From positions 1-26,875 of the forward strand of contig JADJOY010000053.1 of the NCBI GenBank assembly GCA_016713535.1: 26,875 nucleotides of DNA, read 5' to 3'. Source of the stretch: JADJOY01 sp016713535 [NCBI: Deltaproteobacteria bacterium] (GTDB lineage: Bacteria; JADJOY01). The first letter of the stretch is position 1, and each line of letters begins with the position of its first letter. Below, one piece after another: positions 1 through 6,138 of the stretch. The notes below the pieces were generated by a model. It was not told where the DNA came from, ran no database searches, and was given only the letters and a program-made list of their open reading frames with translations. The translations under genes were made by a program, and so were the position numbers.

Positions 1-9
1 CGCAAACTC

Positions 10-693
10 ATGAGCAATAATTTTAGAGGCAATGCTACGGTTTTTCGCCTACCTCCGTCAATCAGATCTCGTTGCGCGAGGAGGCGCGGCAACGCCCTGG
101 CCGCGCATGCGCTCGGGGACCAGGCGTGGAGAATCGTCACGCTGCTGCTCTTGGCGGTGCCGTACGACGCCTACGCCGCGGGCGGGAAGCTCCTGCTCTT
201 CCTGCTCGGGCCGTCGGTGGTGGCGCTCGCGGTGCCGCTCTACGTGCAGCGCGCCCGGCTCGCCGAGCGCGCGCTGCCGATCACGGCGGGGATCCTCGCG
301 GGTGCCGTGACCTCGATCGTGACCGCCACGCTCACCGCGAAGGGGCTCGGCGCGAGCCACGAGGTGGTGCTCTCGCTCGCGCCCAAGTCGGTGACCACGC
401 CGATCGCGATCGGCTTGAGCGAGCGGATCGGCGGCATCCCGCCGCTCACCGCGTGCGCCGTCGTGCTGACCGGTTGCATCGGCGCCGCGCTCGGGCCCGA
501 GCTCTGCCGCTGGATGGGGCTGCGCGACCCGGTCGCCACCGGGCTCGCGGTGGGGACCGCGTGCCACGGCATCGGCACCGCGCGGATGCTCGAGGCGGAC
601 GCCCTCGGCGGCGCGGTGGCCGGCTTGGCGATCGGCCTCAACGGCCTCGCCACCAGCGTGATCCTGCCGCTGGTGCTGCGCTGGATCGGGTGA
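10..693 (+). CDS. LrgB/CidB-family membrane protein
   Basis: Inner-membrane protein of the LrgB/CidB family. Family members are linked to murein hydrolase/holin-like control or, in plants and some bacteria, to glycolate/pyruvate-type transport. The call rests on the family's conserved core: a GGKLLLFLLGPSVVALAVPL stretch (about residues 58-77), then SLAPKSVTTPIAI (about 125-137), and a GTARMLE-type motif before the last hydrophobic helix. The length (227 aa) is close to the family's usual 230, but the first transmembrane helix is not recognisable. Residues 1-35 are Arg-rich and lie over an AT-rich start (bases 1-60), so the true N-terminus is probably frameshifted or replaced. The ATG at 10 has no good Shine-Dalgarno sequence. 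An LrgA partner would be expected upstream, outside the window. Family assignment is firm; the start is not. Confidence 0.82.
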   Translation: MSNNFRGNATVFRLPPSIRSRCARRRGNALAAHALGDQAWRIVTLLLLAVPYDAYAAGGKLLLFLLGPSVVALAVPLYVQRARLAERALPITAGILAGAVTSIVTATLTAKGLGASHEVVLSLAPKSVTTPIAIGLSERIGGIPPLTACAVVLTGCIGAALGPELCRWMGLRDPVATGLAVGTACHGIGTARMLEADALGGAVAGLAIGLNGLATSVILPLVLRWIG

Positions 694-700
694 TCCCTGG

Positions 701-771
701 CTGGAGGGCGGCCGCTTCGTCGGCCGCCCCAACCCCGTCTTGGGGTCGTCGACGAAGCGACGACCCTCCAG
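701..771. repeat. Cruciform REP-like repeat, copy A (complete)
   Basis: Read directly from the bases. The outer stem CTGGAGG (701-707) pairs with CCTCCAG (765-771). Inside are three abutting hairpins: GCGGCCG/CGGCCGC (708-714/721-727, loop CTTCGT), CCCAA/TTGGG (728-732/740-744, 7-nt loop) and GTCGTCG/CGACGAC (745-751/758-764, loop ACGAAG). No base is left unpaired between helices. The first and third loops are exact reverse complements. It fills the gap between the convergent ends of the LrgB-like gene and hdhA, a typical REP position, and could also work as a bidirectional terminator-like structure. It has no tRNA features. Confidence 0.85.
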
Positions 772-788
772 ACCGAGCGGGCCTGGGT

Positions 789-1556
789 TCAGTCGAGCTC
801 TTGGACCCCGCCGCCGCTCACGGTCAGCACCTGGCCGCTCACCCACGAGCTCGCCGGCGAGCACAGGAAGAGCGCCGCGTGCGCGATGTCGCGGGTCTCT
901 CCGAGCCGTCCGAGCGGCGTGTGCCGGAGCATCGCCTTCTCGATCTCGGGTGTGAGCACACTCATGAGCGCCGCGGTCTTGATCGCGCCGGGCGCGATGG
1001 CGTTGACACGGATCCCGCGCGGACCGAGGTCGAACGCGACGTTGCGGGTGAGGTGGTTCGCGGCCGCCTTGGACGACGCGTAGGACGCCATGTTCACGTT
1101 CTTGTTCTCACCCGCCATCGAGCTGATGTTCAGCACCGCGCCGCCACCCGCCTTCTCGATGTGCGGCGCACAGAGCTGGATCAGGTGGAACATGGAGAAC
1201 ACGTTGAGCTCGTAGGCTCGAACGAAGGTCTCCATCGGCATGTCGAACGGCTTGGGACCGCCGCCGCCCGCGTTGTTCACCAGCACGGAGATCTTGCCGA
1301 AGCGCGCGATCGCCGCCTCGACAAGCCCCGCCCGCGCCACCGCGGCGGTGACGTCGCACGCGGCGGCGTGAGCGCGGCCGCCCGCGCGGACGATCGCGTC
1401 CGCCGCTTCGGTAGCGGTCTCGAGCTTCAGGTCGCTCACCACCACCGCGGCGCCCGCCGCGGCGAAGAGCTCGGCGATCGCACGGCCGATCCCCGCGCCG
1501 CCGCCCGTGACGATGGCCACCTGGCCGTCGAGCCGAAAAGCATCCTCGAGCTTCAT
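789..1556 (-). CDS. hdhA: 7-alpha-hydroxysteroid dehydrogenase-type SDR
   Basis: Classical short-chain dehydrogenase/reductase of 255 aa, the same length as E. coli HdhA, which oxidises the 7-alpha hydroxyl of bile acids with NAD. Visible motifs: the nucleotide-binding TGGGAGIG (residues 17-24), NNAGGGGPKPFDMPM (94-108, the distinctive HdhA signature), a Ser at 145/146, and Tyr159-x-x-x-Lys163 (YASSK). The C-terminus VSGGGVQELD is almost the E. coli end. The frame is intact. The start is supported by a GGGAGAGAGA Shine-Dalgarno-like run about 8 nt upstream. It is the second gene of a minus-strand pair, 61 nt after the acyl-CoA ligase stop, so the two are probably co-transcribed. The substrate in this organism could be another sterol or hydroxy compound; pairing with a CoA ligase fits degradation of a steroid or other hydrophobic ring compound, which is inference. 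Confidence 0.9.
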   Translation of the reverse strand: MKLEDAFRLDGQVAIVTGGGAGIGRAIAELFAAAGAAVVVSDLKLETATEAADAIVRAGGRAHAAACDVTAAVARAGLVEAAIARFGKISVLVNNAGGGGPKPFDMPMETFVRAYELNVFSMFHLIQLCAPHIEKAGGGAVLNISSMAGENKNVNMASYASSKAAANHLTRNVAFDLGPRGIRVNAIAPGAIKTAALMSVLTPEIEKAMLRHTPLGRLGETRDIAHAALFLCSPASSWVSGQVLTVSGGGVQELD

Positions 1557-1617
1557 CGTTCGTCTCTCTCCCGCGTGAAGAGAAGCGGCGAGCCTCGTCG
1601 CCCGACGCCCGTGGCGG

Positions 1618-3231
1618 CTAGCCCCACGTCCAGTCCTTGTAGCGGTCGCGCAGGCTCGCCTTCAGGAACTTGCCCGTCGAGGTGCGGGGGATCGCGTCGA
1701 TGAAGACGAACGCGTCGGGCATCCACCACTTGGCGATCTTGGTCTCGAGGAAGGCGCGCAGGGCGCTCTCGTCGACGTCGCTGCCCTCCTCGCGCACCAC
1801 CACCGCGAGCGGGCGCTCGTCCCACTTGGGGTGCGGCACCGCGATCACCGCCGCCTCCTTCACGCCCGGATGCGCCATGAGGGTGTTCTCGAGGTCCACC
1901 GAGCTGATCCACTCGCCGCCCGACTTGATGAGGTCCTTGGTGCGGTCGGTGAGCTTCACGTAGCCGTCGGCGTCGATGGTCGCGACGTCGCCGGTGCGGA
2001 ACCAGCCGTCGCCGGTCCACTTCTCCTCGGGGTCGTCGAGGCGGTAGTAGCTGCCCGCCACCCACGGCCCGCGCACCTGCAGCTCGCCCATGGTCTTGCC
2101 GTCCCACGGCGCCTCGCCGTCCTCGGCGATCACCCGGCACTCGACGAAGGGCGCCGGGATCCCCTGCTTGGCGCGGTAGACGTATTGCTCGTCGGCGGGC
2201 CTGTCGAGGAGGTGGTCCTTCACGTAGCTCACGGTGCCGAGCGGCGCGGTCTCGGTCATGCCCCACGCCTGGATCAGCTTCCAGCCGAGCCGATCGAACT
2301 CGCGGATCATGCTCTCGGGCGGCGCCGAGCCGCCCACCGCCATGCGCAGCCCGGGCTCGGTCTTCCAGCGGCCCACGTTCTTGTTCATGGCGTCGAGCAT
2401 CCCCATCCAGATGGTGGGGACGCCCGCCGACATCGTGACCTTCTCGGAGACGAAGAGATCGAGGAGCTGGTCGGGGGTGAGGTGCGGCCCCGGGAACGCG
2501 ATCTTGGCGCCCACCATCACCGCCGTGAACGGCAGCCCCCACGCGTTGGCGTGGAACATCGGCACCACCGGCGTGACGACGTCTCTCTGGCAGAGCGCCA
2601 GCGTGTCGACGAGCCCGGCGACGAACGTGTGCAGCACGATCGCGCGGTGCGAATAGACGACGCCCTTGGGCTTGCCCGTGGTGCCCGACGTGTAGCACAT
2701 GCCCGCCGCCTCGTTCTCGTCGAGGACCGGCGGCGTGAAGTCGCCGCTCGCGGTGGCGAGGAAGTCGTCGTAGCTCACGTAGGGGGCCGGCACCGGCTTC
2801 CCGGTGAGCGGCACCACGATGACCTTCTCGAAGCGGTGCTTGTCCTTCCACGGCTCGTAGAGCGGCAGCAGCACGTCGTCGACGATCAGGAAGCGGTCCT
2901 CGGCGTGGCCGGCGATGTAGGCGATGTCGTCGGGGTGGAGCCTCAGGTTGAGGGTGTGCAGCACGCCACCCGCCGCCGGGATCCCGAAGTAGGCCTCCAG
3001 GTGCCAGGCGTGGTTCCACATCAGCGTGGCCACCCGGTCGCCGCGTCCGAGCCCGGCGCGCGTGAGCGCGTCCGCGAGCGCCAGCGCGCGGCGGTGGAAG
3101 TCGCCGTAGGTGGTGCGGTGGAGCGACTTGTCGGGCATCCGCGAGCAGATCTCGCGGTTCGCGAAGAGCCGCCCGGCGCGATCCAGGATCGTCGTCAAGG
3201 TGAGCGGGAAATCCATCATCTGACCGCGCAT
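1618..3231 (-). CDS. Fatty-acyl-CoA synthetase (AMP-binding, AlkK-like)
   Basis: ATP-dependent acyl-CoA ligase of the ANL superfamily (537 aa). It activates a medium/long-chain fatty acid or similar carboxylate to the acyl-adenylate and then the CoA thioester in the cytoplasm. Motifs: the P-loop-like YTSGTTGKPKG (residues 180-190), the adenine-binding region GWKLIQAWGMTET, the hinge-region TGDGWFRTGDVATID and TDRTKDLIKSGGEWIS, and the C-terminal catalytic lysine in TSTGKFLK. The length and N-terminal DFPLTLTTILDRAGRLF match the AlkK/medium-chain ligase subgroup. The frame is intact. The ATG at 3231 has an excellent GGAGG 6 nt upstream; a second Met five codons in has no such site. It is the first gene of an operon with hdhA and is divergent from the diguanylate cyclase gene. 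The exact substrate cannot be read from sequence. Confidence 0.92.
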   Translation of the reverse strand: MRGQMMDFPLTLTTILDRAGRLFANREICSRMPDKSLHRTTYGDFHRRALALADALTRAGLGRGDRVATLMWNHAWHLEAYFGIPAAGGVLHTLNLRLHPDDIAYIAGHAEDRFLIVDDVLLPLYEPWKDKHRFEKVIVVPLTGKPVPAPYVSYDDFLATASGDFTPPVLDENEAAGMCYTSGTTGKPKGVVYSHRAIVLHTFVAGLVDTLALCQRDVVTPVVPMFHANAWGLPFTAVMVGAKIAFPGPHLTPDQLLDLFVSEKVTMSAGVPTIWMGMLDAMNKNVGRWKTEPGLRMAVGGSAPPESMIREFDRLGWKLIQAWGMTETAPLGTVSYVKDHLLDRPADEQYVYRAKQGIPAPFVECRVIAEDGEAPWDGKTMGELQVRGPWVAGSYYRLDDPEEKWTGDGWFRTGDVATIDADGYVKLTDRTKDLIKSGGEWISSVDLENTLMAHPGVKEAAVIAVPHPKWDERPLAVVVREEGSDVDESALRAFLETKIAKWWMPDAFVFIDAIPRTSTGKFLKASLRDRYKDWTWG

Positions 3232-3277
3232 GAGTCTCCTCCGGTGTCGGGTGCCGCCGAGCGGCGAGCCGCGAATA

Positions 3278-3290
3278 CTACGGCCGTTAG
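3278..3290. promoter_or_regulatory. Possible operator in the divergent promoter region
   Basis: The 113-nt gap between the divergent acyl-CoA ligase and sensor genes holds a 13-base near-palindrome, CTA-CGGCCG-TTAG, symmetric apart from one bulged base. It lies next to the most AT-rich stretch of the gap. Position and symmetry would suit a dimeric repressor of a fatty-acid type operon, but no regulator gene is adjacent and no -35/-10 pair is clear. Weak. Confidence 0.2.
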
Positions 3291-3344
3291 AGGCATTTTG
3301 GTTTGCGCGCCGCGTCAGCCCCTGCTTTCCTACGCCGCGCGATG

Positions 3345-4649
3345 ATGAAGCTCAGCCGCTCGAGACGGGCGTCGACCGCGCTGGTCTTCGGCGTGACGTT
3401 CCTGGGCGTGATCGTGATCACGTCCGTGCAGATCACGCGCAGCCTGATCTCCACCAGCGCGGCGCTCACCCGCTCGCACTGGCTGCTCGGCCAGATCTCG
3501 CTCACGCGCGCGCTGCTCGTGCAGGTCGACGAGGCCGTCGACGCGTACGTCCTCACCGGCCGCGCCGAGACCCTCGTGCCCTACGAAGCCGCGCGCGAGG
3601 AGCTGGGCGGCGTCGTCGACGAGCTCGCGCGGCAGCTCGCGGAGGAGCGCCTGGGCGACGCCGAGGCGCTGGCCGACCTGACGAAGGATAAGCTCGCGCT
3701 CGCGGCGGAGCTGGTGAAGGTCCGCTCGACGCTCGGCTTCGACGCCGCGCGCCGTGCCTTCCTCGACCCGCGTCGCGAGGAGGTCGTGCGGCGGGTGACC
3801 GCCCTGCTCACGACGATGAGCGATCAGGTCCGCGCCGCGACCGAGCACCGCGCCCAGGGGCGCGCCTTCCGCGCCCAGATCGAGGTCGTGGTCGTGGTGC
3901 TGGGCGGCGTGCTGTCGTTCGTGCTGGTGGCGTTCGCGGTCCACATGCTGCGGCGCGAGATCTCCGATCGGCGGCGCGCCGAGCGCGCCGTGGAGGAGAA
4001 CGCGGCGCTCTTGCAGTCCGTCACCGACGGCACCGCCGACCTGGTGTTCCTCAAGGACCTCGACGGCCGCTTCCGCATGGTGAACCCCGCGTTCGCCCAC
4101 TCGCTCGAGGCGACTCCCGACCAGCTCCTCGGGCGCTTCGATCGCGAGGTGCTGCCGCCGCCCGAGCCGGACGCCGATCCGCGTGGCAGCGACACCTCGG
4201 TGGTGCGCGACGGCCGCCCCGTGTCGTTCGAGGAGACGCGCATCATCGGCGGTTACGCGCGCACGTTCCTCTCGACCAAGGCGCTGCAGCGCAACGCCGA
4301 CGGCCAGCCGATCGGCATCATCGGCATCGCCCGCGACATCACCGACCGCATCCGCGCCGAGGCCGAGCTGCGCGACAGCGAGCAGCGCTTCCGCGCGCTC
4401 AGCACCGCCTCCCCCACCGGCATCTGGCGCTGCGACCCGCGCGGGCGCTGCACCTACACCAACCCGCAGTGGCAGCGGATGTCCGGGCTCAGCCACGAGA
4501 GTGCTCACGCCGTCCGGCGAGATCACCGGCTACGTCGGCACCGCCGACGACATCACCGAGCGGCGCATGGTGGAGGAGAGCCTGCGCACCGCGAACACGC
4601 GGCTCGAGCGCCAGCGGCGCGAGCTGCAGGTGCTCTCCGGCATGGGTGA
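3345..4649 (+). CDS. Diguanylate cyclase, sensor half: CHASE3-PAS-PAS (5' part of broken gene)
   Basis: N-terminal half of a membrane-bound c-di-GMP synthase. A first transmembrane helix (about residues 10-29) is followed by an extracytoplasmic, mostly helical segment resembling CHASE3, including the family-like VDEAVDAYVLTGRAE. A second helix (about 179-200) then leads into the cytoplasm. A complete PAS domain ends with GIIGIARDITDRI, the PAC/DIT signature, and a second PAS starts with LRDSEQRFRALSTASPTGIW. The match to domain sequence stops at about 4499 (RMSGLSHES). After that the frame runs as nonsense to 4649. The real continuation is in another frame from 4501. I chose the tandem ATG at 3342/3345; no Shine-Dalgarno decides between them. 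It is divergent from the acyl-CoA ligase operon. Confidence 0.8.
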   Translation: MKLSRSRRASTALVFGVTFLGVIVITSVQITRSLISTSAALTRSHWLLGQISLTRALLVQVDEAVDAYVLTGRAETLVPYEAAREELGGVVDELARQLAEERLGDAEALADLTKDKLALAAELVKVRSTLGFDAARRAFLDPRREEVVRRVTALLTTMSDQVRAATEHRAQGRAFRAQIEVVVVVLGGVLSFVLVAFAVHMLRREISDRRRAERAVEENAALLQSVTDGTADLVFLKDLDGRFRMVNPAFAHSLEATPDQLLGRFDREVLPPPEPDADPRGSDTSVVRDGRPVSFEETRIIGGYARTFLSTKALQRNADGQPIGIIGIARDITDRIRAEAELRDSEQRFRALSTASPTGIWRCDPRGRCTYTNPQWQRMSGLSHESAHAVRRDHRLRRHRRRHHRAAHGGGEPAHREHAARAPAARAAGALRHG

Positions 4650-6138
4650 GCTGCTGCAGGCGTGCGAGAGCTCCGACGAGGCGTATCCGATCGTCGAGAT
4701 CTCGATGGAGAAGCTGCTCGTCGGCACCACCGGCTGGATCGCGATGATCTCCGCGTCGCGCAACGCCGTCGAGCCGGTGCTGTCGTGGGGCGGCGCGCTG
4801 CACACCCCCGAGCCGTTCTCACCCGGCGAGTGCTGGGCGCTGAGGCGCGGCAAGCCGCACACGGTGCTGCGCCCGAGCGACGGTCCACGCTGCGCCCACC
4901 TCGACGAGTGGCCCGAGGGTGGCTACCTGTGCGTGCCGATGATGGCGCAGGGCGAGGCGCTCGGCGTGCTGCACGTGCGCGGGCTCGGCGAGGGCGAGTC
5001 GGCGATCGAACAGCAGCTCGTCGGCAACGCCGCCGACCACCTGGCGCTGGCGCTCGCCAACGTCCACCTGCGCGAGACGCTGCGCAACCAGTCGATCCGC
5101 GACCCGCTGTCGTCGGTCTACAACCGTCGGTTCATGGAGGAGTCGCTCGACCGCGAGGTGCAGCGGGCGCAGCGGCGCGGCTGGCCGATCGGGCTCATCA
5201 TGCTCGACCTCGACCACTTCAAGACGGTCAACGACACCTACGGCCACGAGGCCGGCGACGCGATCATCCGCGCCCTCGGCAGCTTCCTCCAGGCGCGCGT
5301 CCGGGCGAGCGACATCGTGTGCCGCTACGGCGGCGAGGAGTTCGTGGTCATCCTTCCCGAGTCGGCCGTGGGGCAGACCGTGCAGCGCGCCGAGCTCCTG
5401 TGCCGCGACCTGCGTGGCACCAGCTTCAAGGTGGACGATCGCGCGCTCGGGCCGATCACGCTCTCCGCGGGCGTGGCGGTGCTGCCCGACCACGCCGCCA
5501 ACGCCGCCGAGCTGCTGCGCACCGCCGACGCCGCGCTCTACCGCGCCAAGGAGAACGGCCGCGATCAGGTGGTGGTCGCCGAGGCGCGCGTGATCGACCC
5601 CAGCGAGCCGCCGCCCCCGCCCCGAGTCGCTGCGATCGACGTCTTCCTGACGAGAGGCTGGAGGGCGGCCGCTTCGTCGGCCGCCCCAACCCCACCCCGG
5701 GGTCGTCGGCGAAGCACGGCGCCGTCGGCGCCTGACCCTCCAGTCGGCCGCCGGGAATCGAGGGGGCGCGGCCCGGGTCGTGCGGGGATCGGCGGTGTCG
5801 CCGATGCTGGCGCCGGGTGCGTATCGCCGGGCACGCGACGCGTGCCCCTCCCGCCCGGCCAGGGCCTGGAGCGCGGACGCTCCGTCGGCCGCCGGGGATC
5901 GACGGCTCGGCGGCGCGGTCGCCCGCGTCGTATCGCCGGGCACGCGGCGCGTGCCCCTGCGCCACCCGCGTCGAACCGTAGGGGGCGGGGCCCGTCCCCG
6001 CCCGAACCGCCCGGGATCGGGGCCAGTCGCGATGTCGAGCACCGGGTCGGTGACGGAGCACCGACGCTCCAACGCCATCTCCCGTTCAATTCCGCGTCAC
6101 AGGGGCGTAAAACAGGTGCATGGACGCGCGCACCCTGA
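4501..6138 (+). CDS. Diguanylate cyclase, output half: PAS end-GAF-GGDEF
   Basis: C-terminal half of the same protein. It begins with the end of the second PAS (SGEITGYVGTADDITERR), passes a coiled linker, then a GAF domain (about 4630-5080) containing GECWALRRGKPH and YLCVPMMAQGEALGVLHV, and ends in a GGDEF domain (5095-5580). The active-site motif is GGEEF (bases 5329-5343), and RASD, a product-inhibition I-site of the RxxD type, lies five residues before it (5302-5313). It should therefore be an active, feedback-inhibited diguanylate cyclase. About 70 residues of the second PAS are missing between this part and the sensor half. After the domain the frame has no stop and reads 170-190 codons through the palindrome repeats until 6138, overlapping the next gene. 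The natural stop was probably near 5650 and lost by an indel. Confidence 0.82.
   Translation: MLTPSGEITGYVGTADDITERRMVEESLRTANTRLERQRRELQVLSGMGELLQACESSDEAYPIVEISMEKLLVGTTGWIAMISASRNAVEPVLSWGGALHTPEPFSPGECWALRRGKPHTVLRPSDGPRCAHLDEWPEGGYLCVPMMAQGEALGVLHVRGLGEGESAIEQQLVGNAADHLALALANVHLRETLRNQSIRDPLSSVYNRRFMEESLDREVQRAQRRGWPIGLIMLDLDHFKTVNDTYGHEAGDAIIRALGSFLQARVRASDIVCRYGGEEFVVILPESAVGQTVQRAELLCRDLRGTSFKVDDRALGPITLSAGVAVLPDHAANAAELLRTADAALYRAKENGRDQVVVAEARVIDPSEPPPPPRVAAIDVFLTRGWRAAASSAAPTPPRGRRRSTAPSAPDPPVGRRESRGRGPGRAGIGGVADAGAGCVSPGTRRVPLPPGQGLERGRSVGRRGSTARRRGRPRRIAGHAARAPAPPASNRRGRGPSPPEPPGIGASRDVEHRVGDGAPTLQRHLPFNSASQGRKTGAWTRAP
5658..5743. repeat. Cruciform REP-like repeat, copy B
   Basis: Second copy. 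The outer CTGGAGGG/CCCTCCAG arms (5658-5665 and 5736-5743) and the first hairpin GCGGCCG-CTTCGT-CGGCCGC are identical to copy A. The middle hairpin keeps CCCC/GGGG with a different loop. The third hairpin starts GTCGTCGGCGAAGC but is lengthened with an extra GGCGCC palindrome, giving 86 bp in all. It lies at the 3' end of the diguanylate cyclase gene. Confidence 0.8.
5744..6065. repeat. Cluster of palindromes with a duplicated unit
   Basis: Perfect inverted repeats follow one another: ATCGGCG-gtgt-CGCCGAT (5788-5805), GGGCACGC-gac-GCGTGCCC (5829-5847), GGAGCG-cgga-CGCTCC (5868-5883), GGGCACGC-ggc-GCGTGCCC (5938-5956), GGGCGGGG-cccgt-CCCCGCCC (5983-6003) and GTCGGTG-acggag-CACCGAC (6046-6065). 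Two of these belong to a direct repeat: TCGGCCGCCGGG...ATCGA followed by GTATCGCCGGGCACGC occurs twice (from about 5744 and from about 5885). It resembles a BIME-like cluster between two genes in tandem. There is no convincing separate gene here. Confidence 0.75.

Noticed and set aside
701-771. tRNA gene, suggested by the 71-nt cloverleaf with a 7-bp outer stem
   Set aside because: No conserved tRNA bases (T-loop TTC, D-loop GG, anticodon arm with a 5-bp stem), and helices abut with no linkers. The sequence repeats at 5658 and 9221 as a REP-like element.
72-1703. Plus-strand open frame of about 543 codons across the LrgB-like gene and hdhA
   Set aside because: It overlaps two recognised genes in the wrong frame or strand, is mostly Arg/Ala, and shows no motif.
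1831-3345. Plus-strand open frame of about 504 codons opposite the acyl-CoA ligase
   Set aside because: His/Arg/Val-rich shadow of the intact ligase gene.
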